In this document: one piece after another, positions 12,843 to 24,390 of the stretch
Position numbering within the stretch: position 1 is the stretch's first letter
Layout of the letters: each line of letters starts with the position of its first letter
Assembly (NCBI GenBank): GCA_037577475.1
Contig: CM075204.1
Span: forward strand, 5,630,355-5,694,354
Direction of reading: 5' to 3'
Origin: Chaunax sp. Z400
Taxonomy: Eukaryota > Chordata > Actinopteri > Lophiiformes > Chaunacidae
Length of the DNA stretch: 64,000 bases
Translations under genes and position numbers: made by a program
Notes under the pieces: model-generated
Databases searched by the model: none
The model's input: the letters and a program-made list of their open reading frames with translations, nothing else
What the model was told of the DNA's origin: nothing

Positions 12843-13440
12843 TGGGCAGAAAAAACATGAAAATTTTAATCAGTGCTCCCAAGAGGATAAACCATTGCCA
12901 TTTCTGACACTTACTGATGAGCTTTCCAGTTGTATTACAGGCTAAAATATCAACATATCTCATGATCTAGCAGAAACATTTTTGTGAAATACTTTCCTCC
13001 AACATCTACATCAGTCCAGAATTTTCAAATAAAGGCAGATCACCATGAAATTTACTGGACACTTTCTCACTCCCCAGAGGAAAAACCCTTTCTGACACCC
13101 TAGTTTTACAATAGTGTTAAAGGCCAAAGTGTCAATACTGGACACACAATATCTCATCATCTAATGTACAGGCACATTCTTTGAGGTTTACCAGCACCAT
13201 TTATGCTCCAATGATGGCTTCAGTATCTAATATGTGGACTATCATAAAATTTACCGAGCACATTCATGGTCCCCATGTCAAGCATATTACTAGACATAAT
13301 GTATATCATTCTCTGCTCATACAGACTCATACTCTAACAAGGCAGTGCTATAAAACTTACAGGGACGCTCTCATGCTCCCAGGAGGATAAATCCTTTTGA
13401 GTCTGATAACCCTGTAGCCTTTGCTCTATAGCGACTCCAG
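12843..13440 (+). repeat. Degenerate array of a fish repeat (ATGAAATTTA...CTCCCAGAGGAT)
   Basis: Four related copies of one phrase (near 12,855, 13,045, 13,245 and 13,350) run approximately ATGAAATTTA, then a CACTTTCTCA- or CATTCATG-like stretch, then CTCCCAGAGGATAAA. Spacing is about 100-200 bp. The family, with its CCATGAAATTT...CCCCAGAGGAT wording, is widespread in teleost genomes. No protein-coding content. Confidence 0.55.
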
Positions 13441-15845
13441 ACAAAGACTTTAGCTCATTAAGGCTCTAAGAATAGCCAAAAATATATGCCTTTGGTTGTG
13501 ATGTCATAGCCTCTTGAGAACATGAACAGCTCAGTTTCAGTAACACTAACATCAGAGTAAGGGAGTAAACTCTTCTTCTTCTGCTTCTCTACGTGACACA
13601 CTCTGTCTCGTCAGGAGCCGCTCTGACAGCCACTTTACCATGTCCACCCTTCACTCTTTAAGAAGCCCGGCGTTTGCTCGGGAAATATTTGAGGAGTGTC
13701 CGTTGCCAGGGCTGTTATGAAAGTCTAACGGCCGAGAAAGTTCCAGTCGGCTCCAATCAACGAGGGCCGCTGGCCAGAGGGATGACGACTGTTGATAGCA
13801 ACCAGGGAGGCTGGCTCCGATCTGGAACTCTAGTCAAACAAAAGACTGTGTCACTGCTTTTATAGTGGGCACAAGGTAAACACATTTCATAATCAAATGT
13901 GCACTTGGCCCAACCTACATGCACACTGACTCATTTACTGCTTGTTAGCGTTTGTTTAGAGTGGATCCGGCAGCAGAGACAGGATGGTGATCCTGTAGCG
14001 AGCAGCGATAACGTAGAAAGTGATTGCTCATTAGATTCTTTGTTCCTTTCTCACTACTTTATCTGTCTGTGGTTTTCCTGCCCCATCCCTTCTTCTTTTC
14101 TCTCTCTCTCTCTCCATCTCCCTCTGCACCAGTCTAACGTCTGCAGCTCTTAACCCCTGCTGCGTCACTTCTCTTCCTGGTCGACTGTCACGTAAACAAG
14201 CACACGCCTGCTCTTGCATACAAGCTCACGCACACTCGCACCAAAAAGCACACACACATACGCCCAGTCACATGGGAGCAGCTAATTATGACCACATAAA
14301 CCCAGCGGAAATACAACTTTAACAGCTGGCTGCTTGAGCTACATCGAGGCAAATAATTCACGGGCAAAGAAACGCACAATTTAGTTCAATTATCCAGCAA
14401 AACGCACACCAGAGAAATAATAAAGTAATAGGCTCATTTCTCAGATTTAGCCGCTGATGCTGGAGCTAAGAGCAAAGATTTCTCTGCAGCGCTGCTGGTG
14501 AGGAGAAAGGGTTGAGAACTACAGCCAGAGATTTAATGAGAATGATGGAGGGAGGCGGGTTTAGCTGCATAGTTTACAGTTTATATCAGTTTACAGCAGG
14601 TAGCGGAGAGAAGGACGAAAACAACACATGCTCATGTATATCCAAACGACATCTATTTGTTGAGACAAGGCAAGCAGAAACATCTGACAGACGTCACGCA
14701 GAGTCTGTGACGCAGATGGGAAATTCTGTCTTCAGCAAGCACATACATGCACCCACAGAAACAGGACACACACAAACAGACACGTCATGTTATCCCACTG
14801 GACTGCTCTGACACACTCCAGCCATTTCAAGCATGTCACTAATCTCAGGTTCAGGCTCATTGGTGGAATTCTGTGCGTATACAGGTTTTCCGGGTAAGGC
14901 TCTCAAGGGTGGAAATAACAGCTTAGAGCTCCGAGAAAGTTTGCTTCAAAAGGCTGATGGATTTGTTCTCAGCTAATAAGGCCAAACACAGCAGGATTAA
15001 TGCTGGTTAATGGTTAATGCTGCAGGATTACCGCAAGTTTCATTATCATGCAAGTGCTGGAGGACGGCAGAGCTCATGTTCTATGCTACTTGTATCAGCC
15101 GTTGATTTGTTTACCAGGAAATTACAGATAATTCCTCTGTTCAGAGAAAACACATTTGACTCGCTGGTTGAATAAAAAAAGATGTGTGTGTGTGTGTGTG
15201 GGGGGGGGTTCACAGGGGGGCCCAATTGTTTCTACTAAAGCAGCAACCAGCAAGAACATGAAGCAATCAAAGTTTTATCATTTCCCTGAACTTCATCTCA
15301 TGCTTGGTACAAGAGAAACACTGGTTCATAATGGATTACAGAGTCACTGCTTGGCTGTTACATTATGTCCTAGATTCTAAAGCTCACATCCCATATTTCA
15401 CTGTACAGAAAAACATTGGATTTAACTCATGCCTTTCCCTCAGTGCTGGCTTTTCACAAGGGGCTCAAACCTTTAGCCTGGTTGTAAAAGATGATAGCAA
15501 GTAATCGAAGGGCACTCAGTAGATCACACACCTCCACCGAGGCCCAACAATCTATTCTAATTAAATTAAACCCCAATCCAGTTCCAGAATGGCTGTCAAA
15601 ATGGCTGTCCTCAGGGTTCTCGCAATGTTAAAGAAAGTGAAAAATTAATCACGGATTTAACCCATGTATAAGGATCCACTCCAAAATTTGATGTTTTCTT
15701 AGTTGGCACACGCCTCACCCTTCCACTAAGTTCCAGGGACATCAAGCAAGTCGTTTTTGTGTAATCCTGCTAACAGACAACAAATAAATCCCGTTGAAAA
15801 TGCCTCCTTGTGCCGAGGTCATTAGGTTCATAGTAGTTCTTGGGT
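13441..15845. other. Intergenic DNA, no gene seen
   Basis: No exon-like signals. Bases 14,270-14,480 are free of simple repeats and carry several TAATTA/CAATTA homeodomain-type cores, so this is a possible conserved noncoding element. A short TG/G-run microsatellite lies at 15,182-15,208. Confidence 0.45.
14096..14115 (+). repeat. (TC)n microsatellite
   Basis: Short TC run within a pyrimidine-rich stretch. Confidence 0.8.
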
Positions 15846-16516
15846 TTAAAGCAACAGTTAATCCAAAAAAAAAAAAAAAATCAGTCATTATCTCCTCACT
15901 CCTGTGCTGATGGAGGCGTTTCTTAGTCCACACAACATTTCTGGAGCTTCACAGAAAAACAGCGATGCAGCATTTTCCTGAACTACTGAAGAAGATGGGG
16001 ACTCATTTTAACATGTAAAAAAACAACAACAAAAAAGATCTGAAAAGATGTTTTTGGCACCCTCATATCTTCTCAGCTAAAAGTGTACATGTACACACGG
16101 AGAAGTCGTGATGTCTGTATAACTCAGTGTTTACCTGCTACCAGGAAGTTGCATCACACACACAACAGAGCGAGCTCTGCCTCGCTCACATCTCATGTTA
16201 TTTATTAGGTGTTTAGGCTTCGAGGCTGGAGAGAAGATTTCAACTTTAAAAAGGATGTGAATAACATCTTTTCAAAACAATTTGAATCTTGGGGCTTCAA
16301 ACAATTTGAATCTCAGGGCTTCTTGATATTTGGATGACACTGTATGGGTGGTATGGAGTTTTTCTCCATTTTTTCAGTGTTTGGGAAAGAGATGCAACAC
16401 TGTTTTGCTCAAGAAATGTTTTGTGGACTAAGAAATCTCACCGGACTTTGCATTGGCATGGTGGTGAGGAAATAATGACTGAATTTTAATTTTTTGGGGT
16501 GAACTATTCTTTCAAA
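15846..16516. mobile_element. Nonautonomous DNA transposon with long inverted repeats
   Basis: The left end reads TTAAAGCAACAGTTAATCC, A-run, TCAGTCATTATCTCCTCAC. The right end reads GTGAGGAAATAATGACTGA, T-rich, GGGGTGAACTATTCTTTCAA, which is its reverse complement with a few changes. The inverted similarity continues inward: TTTCTTAGTCCACACAACAT on the left against ATGTTTTGTGGACTAAGAAA on the right. The interior (about 670 bp in all) has no transposase. A related copy lies in the mkln1 3' UTR at about 50.49-51.06 kb, and a related right end lies near 63.85 kb. Confidence 0.75.
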
Positions 16517-16736
16517 ATTGAGCCTAGACATACAGGAGATCATTATGTTTCTTTGTTAAGGCCACAAAAAATAAATAATTTTCATTGCATTTTAGCCTCT
16601 TTTGGTTTTACGAGCCACAGATTTCCTGGTTTGTGTAGATGCTTTCATCAAAAACCTTTAAATCCCAGTGTTCACGACCTGCCAGCAGCAAAAAGCAAAG
16701 CTAGCAACTAGTTGGTGAAGGCTGATATATAGGCTG

Positions 16737-16797
16737 ATATATATCTATATATAAATAAAATATCTATAAATATATACAGTATATATACAGTATATAT

Positions 16798-16846
<49 letters not shown>

Positions 16847-16869
16847 TATATATATATAAATATATAAAT

Positions 16870-16948
<79 letters not shown>

Positions 16949-16970
16949 AATATATATATATAAATATATA

Positions 16971-17036
<66 letters not shown>

Positions 17037-17095
17037 AATATATACATATAAAAAAAAAAAAAATATATATATGTATAAAAATATATCTATATCTA
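16737..17095. repeat. Large (TA)n / TAAATA low-complexity array
   Basis: About 360 bp of almost pure A/T, dominated by TA dinucleotides with recurring TAAATA interruptions and an A-run at 17,050-17,062. The pattern looks like nested amplification of a short TATAAATATATA unit. Its open frames (poly Tyr-Ile) are artefacts. Confidence 0.95.
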
Positions 17096-18569
17096 TATTA
17101 GCCTAATTCAGTAGCTATTAGCTTTTACGAGAGGAAAGCATAGAATCTACACATTTCAAAGCTAAAACTAGACATTGTTGGCATTTTTGTTTGGTAATGT
17201 TTCAAAAGATTGACTGATTATCAAAATTGTTGAAGTTATTTTTGTGTTAATGGGCTATTTGATTAAGTAGCTAATTGGTTCAGTGGTTCAATAAAACAGT
17301 GAAAGTTTTTTGTCATCAGTAGGTTGATACTGCAAATATCATACTAACTTAAAGTTAGCTGAGGAATCACACAATAAAACACCTGAAGATAATTCAACAG
17401 CAAAAACAATCAATTTATAGAGATAAGATGTTGATAAGAGGGGGGATGATTCAATAAGGAAGACAATGACAAGCAAAAAAGTTCCCTAATATCATCATAC
17501 AACTTTAAATAGCAAACCAGTATGTGGCATAAAGAAGCCATTATCTAAAGCTGCATTTAATGGTTTCCTCTCCCACACTTTCCTGCTGATCAATCAGATT
17601 TCTAGACATCTGGTGCTTCCTCCAGTTGGCTCAGTCTGAGCTGCTGCCTGTGGTAACCCCATAGACTCTGGGGAGCCCAGGTGAAGCAGCCCATAAAAAT
17701 GCATTCGGTCAAAAGATGTTTTTGGTCAATTGTGCTTCATCAAACATCATAATTTATTTAAAAATAACAAAAAAACACCATGCACACATCTGGGGGAAAA
17801 ATGAAGGAGGTGCAAAATGTAAATATGTATCCAAACCAACTATATCACAGCTGGAAGGGGCCTCGCTTATGGGGTACAGGGGTGTTGGCGGTGCACTGCT
17901 TCTTCATGGGAGCTTTAAAGGGGTTTAGATGGCCAATATGAGTGGCTTTTTAGGGCCCCCCTTTCCCAATTTTTTGGGGGGGGCCCAAGTATTTCCCTGG
18001 TTTGGCTCTCCCGAAGGTGCGCCCCTGTCTGCTGGTAACCATCTCCAGAGGAGACATTTGAATTAACACAGTGAATTATTTCCATTTGCTGTTTAGGACT
18101 GAGGCCAAAATAAGAGTGTGTTTGAACTCTCTGTCACATCCACACAGATGTGACTGCCCTGTTATGAATCAGCCAAATGTTCAGAAGTGTGTGTGTGTGT
18201 GTGTGTGTTTTTGTGTGTGTGTGTTTGTTTGCGCAGAGCACCAGGCAGGTGGTTTGCTTGAAATACTGAAGCTCTGACGGCACCTCTAAGGCACGTTTCC
18301 AAACACCCTGCAGGAAAATTGGATGTCTCTATTAAACAAATAGGGCCGCTGCGTAAAAACTACACACTCATAAATTATGTTCACAGCCAGAAAACTATCG
18401 AACTAACGTTCAACACGCGGTCATATTAACATTTAATCCGTCAACACTGCCCATCATATTAGAGAATTGATTAAAATTAAGAACATACTTTGTAATTACA
18501 GTTGTTTTAGCGACAATGAATAAATCTCTCAGACTTATTTAATATAAATAATGTGTCAAAACAAATCAA
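17096..18569. other. Intergenic DNA, no gene seen
   Basis: AT-rich sequence without exons. At 17,950-18,030 a G-run, GGGCCCAAG and GGTGCGCCCCTG occur together, which looks like one end of a miniature DNA transposon, but I could not find its partner. Confidence 0.45.
18188..18225 (+). repeat. (TG)n microsatellite
   Basis: Two TG runs separated by TTTT. Confidence 0.9.
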
Positions 18570-19420
18570 CTTCACATGTTCTTGGCATCTGGACGCAGAG
18601 TTTGGGATTGGGAAAAGAGGGGCGGGATGTTTCTCATGGAGCCGGAGCGCCGTCCTGAACATCAAAACACTGTTTTTAAGCTGCTACGCGAGGCCCGAGT
18701 TGTTTACTTCAACTCCAATTTCTATGTGCGCAACACCACCTGGAATGCAGATACCGGCGAAACAGCTCCAGAGAACACATGGCACATGATCAAACATCTC
18801 CTCTGCAGGAGTGTTGCGCTTTCTACCGTCAAAACACTTTTCAAAAGCTGAGAGATGAGGCTCCTCGCACTTGAATATACAGTAGCACACTTACCGGGCA
18901 CTTAACAAGCGCATAAACGCACCTGCGTCAGCAACACAGAGCCGATCCCACATCAGCTGAGCTATTAGAAATAACTTCACTTACGCTGAAAGGCGCTCCT
19001 CTCAGGGACCAATGCAAACGTTTCTCTTCTTTCCAAGTGCGCGGCATAGCTGACAGGTGCACCTGCGGATACAGAGGAGGTCCTGTCAGAGGAGACGTAG
19101 TCCCGCTCGGTCCGCCCTGGCCGGGATCGGTTGGTTTCGGTTCGGCCCCGCTGCCCTTCTTCCAGAGAGCTCCTGGCAGTCGGCAGATGACTGCATACAC
19201 ATCGGCCCCTTCTCCATCGGCCCAGAGCTCAACGCGCTCTGCCTCTCTGTTCCTGCCTTTTCATTATGTCACGTCCATGTGACACGATCAGGCCTCTGTC
19301 AATGGAAACTTAAAGGGACCTCCCACGTGATGCGCATGATGCGCGCTCACAGCGGGCGGGCGCGTCCCGGGGAAAGAAAATGCTGCGCCGCCAATAAAAG
19401 TAAACCAGTGGGCCGTAAAT
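18570..19420. promoter_or_regulatory. CpG-rich, island-like stretch (candidate promoter)
   Basis: CpG dinucleotides are far denser here than in neighbouring DNA, especially at 19,030-19,240 and 19,320-19,400. Motifs include GGGGCGGG (about 18,620, Sp1-like), CACGTG (E-box, about 19,324), TGCGCATGATGCGCGC and GGGCGGGCGCG. Several overlapping open frames exist on both strands, which is expected where GC content is high, and none resembles a known protein. It lies about 5 kb upstream of mkln1, where mammals have the long noncoding LINC-PINT (MKLN1-AS1), so a noncoding promoter is one possibility. That is inference only. Confidence 0.4.
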
Positions 19421-19452
19421 CACTCGGACTGGTTTAACTGTGTTTTTACCGT

Positions 19453-19596
19453 AATGATGATGATGATGATGACTGTCATTGGTGGCTATGCTAATGATGC
19501 CAATAGTGATGATGATGATGAAGAAGAAGATAACTAGTATTTGTTGGTGTGATTATGATGATGATGATGATGAAGATATCTGCTGGTTGTTGTGAA

Positions 19597-19632
<36 letters not shown>

Positions 19633-19661
19633 GATAGCTGCTGGTTGTTGCTGATGATGAT
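19453..19661 (+). repeat. (GAT)n array with a repeated longer unit
   Basis: GAT/ATG trinucleotide runs are interrupted by near-identical spacers: GAAGATATCTGCTGGTTGTT and GAAGATAGCTGCTGGTTGTT. This indicates amplification of a longer unit as well as slippage of the trinucleotide. Confidence 0.85.
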
Positions 19662-22600
19662 TTCTCTCTTTCAGGATGACATCATGCTGTGTGACATCAT
19701 CACAGGGTGACTAACACTGAGGGGAAACACAGCTGATCTCATATCAGACACCTCCACTATGTCCTCTCACACATTCTTAGCCTGGCTTAAGTTTAAACTG
19801 TACTGTGGTTAATCTTCTCTCACGAGTCTTTAAGAGTCTGTCTTCTCTCCTCGTTGTGTGTCATTTGTGTATTTAAAACGAGTTTGTCCCTCTGTTTCCT
19901 CACCCTCCCCTCTTGAAGACAGTGTCTATATTACATTCCCTGCTTCATTAAAACATTGCTAATGGCTTTAAACTATTTAATACAGCAGTGACAGTTCTCA
20001 TTAAGCAGCTCTTTACAATACGTTGGAAAACAGCCAGGAGTGACTAAATAAATCTGAAGTACTGGAGTGTTAAACAGCAGTGAAAGTCATGCTATAGAGG
20101 CTGTAAAGTAAACACCACCACACAATGAAAAACTCACTACATCAGCTGTACAGGATGTTAAAGGACATACAGGAAGCTGTATACACTACTGTCGGCCACA
20201 GTCTCTTATTTATCCTCCCAACAGCAGCCACCAACATCAGGAGTGTTAGTCTTTAACATGCTGATGTTTAAAATGTGACATAATGTAATGATTTTAATGG
20301 TCGTTTCTCACTGTGTCCACAGGAGTGCCACAAGGGCGCGTCCTTTCACCCTTCAGTTTCTAAAAACCAACTAAGCATCTAAAACTAACAAATTGATTAT
20401 TTATGTCTGACATGACAGATGCAGCTTGAGAGAGTGTCATACATAATGAAAGAGTGGAAACAGGTTACATCATACAAATATTTGGGTCCTTCTTTTGATG
20501 ATCACCTTACATTTAATCTTAGCTGGGTGTATTTCACCCTCCTTTTTAATCCTGTGCCAGAGCTGGAGAAAGGATAGGGTGACATCATTGTTTATTTGAT
20601 GTGAACACTGAGGCTCCTTTGAAGCAGGGGTATCAAGTAATTTACCTTCCACACAATCTAAATTCCATTTTTCCATTCCTGTTCCTTGTCACTCATGACA
20701 TGCTCTGTTATTTTTACTGAGAGTCTCCTGAGTTCTTCTGTCTTCATGTGGTTTCACACAGAATCAACCTCAGCTCCAATATTTATGGTCTGTATTCGGA
20801 TAAAAGGGCAGATCTAAGAATTTGTCTCCTCTTTCTTTACCACTGTGATCTAGGGCATGGAGCGTGAGTGAATGAGTGAGTGTGATTCTAGTTAAACTCT
20901 GTTCTGAGATCACCAGACTAAAACAAAAAGACGAAATCACAGTGAAAACCGACAGAAAATGACAACCAGACTTTACAGACTTTCTTCAAATCCACTGAGC
21001 ATTTTTGCGTCTTTCAGCTAATTGTTTCCTTTCTGATCATCAGTGCAACAGCATATCAGAGTAAAAGGTATTACAAAAAACACTCTGCATACCAACAACT
21101 TAGCCAACACAAAGTTAGCGACTAGCTGGCCTGAAAGACTGAATGGCCAACCAGATCAATACTGCCATCACTACATGGGTTTATAAACCCTCAGAGTTCT
21201 ATAAAGATCAGAACAGTATGACTCCAACCCCAGCCGCACCAAACAGCCTGAAAAGACGACATCTACCCTTAAAAATACAATAAAATCATCTTCATATTTA
21301 TATTATAGGACGGAGCAACAGTATTCTGATTGTTTGTCACTCACAAATGGAAGTTGACCAGTGGCCTTCCATTTGCAGTAGGAGGAAGCGAGGCACTGCC
21401 AAGCACTGGTGCACTTAGAGGAAACACTATTATCATTCACTTCACGCCAGGCTTGGAAGACGTCCAGTCACAGATGATTCAACAAAAACAATTTCACCAG
21501 AAACTAGCAAAGTAACTACAGGCTGTTACTGTTACACACTCTATCCTCTGGGTGTCTTCACTGCTGGTTTCTATTCAAATCTAATGTATTCTTATATCTC
21601 CCAGCCCTAATCTGAACAGTGTTCTTGAATCACGTTGCTTCATGGTATTGTTATCTTCTTCGCCAGGACTCCCTGAGAAGAAGAGATCTTGTATCTCAAT
21701 GGGACCTTCCTGGATAAATAAAGGATAAATAAATAGAATGAATAAGTGAATTGCCTAACCACCTTACAGTGATGGCAAGAGAAACTGCAGTTATCTCTTT
21801 TGAGAGAAAAATCACGTTTGAAATCAGAATGGTGTGGAACTCAAGTCAAATGAAAGATAAAAAATAGTTATTTCCAGGCAAAAATTAATTAAATCTTTAG
21901 CGTTTAACTCCATTTTGTCCTCAGTGTAACAGAGTGTCTTGCTGGTAGTGAACACCGTGTGAACATACCAGTGGTTGGGGGTCTCTGAGACTCACAGACC
22001 CCCTGTGGTTTGAATTAGAGTGGATTACAACTCTCACCAACAAAGGACACCTCTCTGCTTCCCTCGCCTACACTGCTCCTCCAACCAAGTCATGCTGCCA
22101 ACTAAAAGTAGGTCTTTTTGTGCTGCCAACCCATTGAGAAGGTATAAAACAGACATCCATCCATCCACAAACGCTTACATATTATGAAAACAGGCAAATA
22201 AATTATCATTACGATGATAAGTATTTTTATTATCGATTTGTTCAATTAATGAATTAATCTTGTCTAAATAAAGGTTGCATATGACAGATGGCCATCACAG
22301 ATAGTGAGTAGTTACACTCAACAAAAATGTCTTGGTGTTTTCCACAATTTTCAGCGGCTTCAGTGGCTGTGTGAAATTGATGGATATTAGCAGGAACTGA
22401 CACACGCTGTCATACATGTCGATCCAGAGCAGCCAGGATTATTTCAATGATTTATTGAGTCTAAGGGCTTACAGGTAGGCGTGGGTAAGGAGGCAGGTAG
22501 AAGTTAAGATTCAGGTGAGAAAGGCCTGAAAGCACAAACACAAGCACAAAATCAACAAGGCTGAGATGAACTGACAATGAAAATGGACTGGTTAGAAACT

Positions 22601-23507
22601 GGAGGATGGCTGAGGAAAGAGGGAACAGGTGAGTTTACATGTTAGGCAGTCAGGTGAAAAAGAGGGAAAGTCCCAGGGCACCTGTGGACAGGAAGAGAAT
22701 GTGCAGAAGTTTGAGGAATGCGAAAAAACACATCTGATACAAAATAAAATATGAGGAAATTGAATTTAACATAAAAAACTTCAGTGTCATATAATGCAAA
22801 TGAAAGGGGTTTTGAGCATCCCTCAAAGCAGAGGGTGGTGCCAAGGAGGTGGAGAGAAAAAGAAGAATACAATAGGTTTCGGTAAAAGAGGCCCAGTTAA
22901 CTGGAAACTACGTATATGTTCACATTACTCACCACATGATTCATCCAAGCTTTCAATGAGTCGACTTTTAAGGGAATGGTGATGTCACACAGGGGTGCTT
23001 TTTAAAAGATGAACCACAGCCGTCGTCCTATCTTTGTGTCTGACTGGAATCACTATGATGTCAGATCTTGATAGGACACGACACAATAAGACGTGTGTCT
23101 CAGCTGCAGTGAACAAACACTTGATATTAAAAAGAAATGGTCTGGCCATTAATTCCTCACACCGTTAATTGATAACTCCTATCACATAAAGCTCATACAA
23201 AATTCACCACAGTGTGTCCCAAACGGCCATAACCCCAAAATCATCCATATCATATTTATACATATATGATAAAATCAATTACAGTATATGTCAAAGAAAG
23301 AATTAACTACTTAGAAGTGGTTTCCTGCTTATGAGATAAAAATTGATTGTTAGTCTGTTTTATAAATGTCATCCCCCTTTTCAGCATATTCTTTGGCTTG
23401 CAAGTGAAAAAAAAATAATCAAGATTTGCCCTCCAAGCATCTTAATCTGACTATGTCACAGCCAGGTCTGTGGATCACCAGTCCACCAGTTCAACTTTAA
23501 TGCTTGC
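19662..23507. other. Intergenic DNA, no gene seen
   Basis: Apart from the LINE fragment, this is unremarkable AT-rich DNA. Open frames such as those at 21.3 kb and 22.6-23.0 kb lack splice context and protein similarity. Confidence 0.5.
20318..20520 (+). pseudogene. LINE reverse-transcriptase fragment
   Basis: At 20,320-20,355 a frame reads GVPQGRVLSP, the conserved G-P-Q-G motif of non-LTR reverse transcriptases. About 100 bp further on, 20,463-20,516 reads VTSYKYLGPSFDDHLTFN, the K-Y-L-G segment of the same domain. Stops and missing sequence (including any YADD box) between them show a dead, internally deleted copy. The clade cannot be assigned from so little, though an L2/Rex-like fish LINE is plausible. 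Confidence 0.65.
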
Positions 23508-23650
23508 TTTTGGCCTGTGGCAGGAGGCTGGAGTGCCTGAGGGAATCCCTACAGACATGTGGAGAACATGCAAATTCGGTCTAGATTCAAACCTAGAACC
23601 CTCTTGCTGTGAGGCAACAAGCTAACTACTGCTCCCCTATACTGCCCTAT
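23508..23650. repeat. Dispersed vertebrate/fish repeat fragment
   Basis: Contains the ordered phrases GGAGAACATGCAAATTCGG, TCAAACCTAGAACCCTCTTG and CTGTGAGGCAACAAGCTAAC, then a TGC-rich end. This order is characteristic of an abundant interspersed repeat in fish genomes. Short and diverged. Confidence 0.6.
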
Positions 23651-23930
23651 CTGTACATTGCTTCTTTAAAGAAACATTTTGTTCATTTTTTCAAATATAA
23701 TTTCAGTGCAAATTTTCAAAGCATCATAGGATTAAAAAATTCCACCCCATTATTGGGTAAGTAGCATAGTAGCCAAGACAATAATAAGCGATTTGGGTAA
23801 CTTGTACCTTAAACTACAGTTTTTAAGTCGAAGTAGTTTGGAGCTGTAAGATATAAAAAGAAATATATAGTATTAATACATGATATTTTATAATGATGGA
23901 TATGGACGTCTGTCTTAAGTTTTTGCATAC

Positions 23931-24014
23931 TTAATATAATATAATATAATATAAAATAATATAATAAAATAAAATAAATAAAATAAAATAAAATAAAATA
24001 AAATAAAATAAAAA
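23931..24014. repeat. (AATAT)n/(AAAAT)n microsatellite
   Basis: TAATA and AAAAT pentanucleotide units. It directly abuts the repeat at 24,016-24,182, so it may be the expanded tail of that element. Confidence 0.9.
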
Positions 24015-24015
24015 A

Positions 24016-24182
24016 TATCCTTGGGCCTCTTCCGACATCTCCTGAAAATTTCATCAAAATCCGTTGTTAGTTTTTTTTTTTTTATCCTGTTCACAAACAA
24101 ACCAACAAAGCAACAAACCACAAACAAACCAACAAACCAACCCACGCCGGCAAAAACATAACCTCCTCCCTTGGCGGAGGTA
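24016..24182. repeat. Fish interspersed repeat just upstream of mkln1
   Basis: Contains the phrases TGAAAATTTCATCAAAATCC, a T-run, repeated CAAACAAACCAAC units and ACCTCCTCCCTTGGCGGAGG. This is the typical order of an abundant teleost repeat that ends in CTTGGCGGAGGTAA. Its end lies only 129 bp before the muskelin start codon. Confidence 0.7.
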
Positions 24183-24310
24183 ATAATAAAAGCGAAAGAA
24201 AACTGTAGTGTGTGCCCATAGATGTAATATATTCATGGTACTGTCTCTTTAAGGGCTGTCACTGCTAGCTCCATGCTAACCGCCCACTGCTAGTTATTTT
24301 CTGCAACAAG
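24183..24310 (+). promoter_or_regulatory. mkln1: mkln1 5' flank / 5' UTR
   Basis: The 128 bp between the upstream repeat and the ATG must hold all or part of the proximal promoter and 5' UTR, unless an untranslated exon lies further upstream. No TATA box at a convincing distance and no CpG island are seen. The start codon sits in CAAGATGGCTG, which matches the core of the YY1 site (CAAGATGGC), a motif that often overlaps start codons of TATA-less vertebrate housekeeping genes. Confidence 0.5.
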
Positions 24311-24390
24311 ATGGCTGTCGTTCCTGAGAGCAGAGTCCTTACTTTCAGCGTTTTTAAATGGAGCTCTTACTCTTCTACATATTTACCTGA
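24311..24390 (+). CDS. mkln1: mkln1 coding exon 1 (residues 1-27)
   Basis: Begins MAVVPESRVL and continues KWSSYSSTYLPE, matching the muskelin N-terminus. The ATG has the Kozak-like context CAAGATGG. Donor GTAAGT at 24,391; the exon ends two bases into the Glu27 codon. Confidence 0.93.

Noticed and set aside
16745..17047. 100-codon Tyr-Ile open frame on the minus strand
   Set aside because: Translation of the (TA)n array.
18553..19437. Several open frames of 68-126 codons in the CpG-rich stretch
   Set aside because: Overlapping frames on both strands, no family resemblance and no consistent splice sites. Stop codons are simply rarer in GC-rich DNA.
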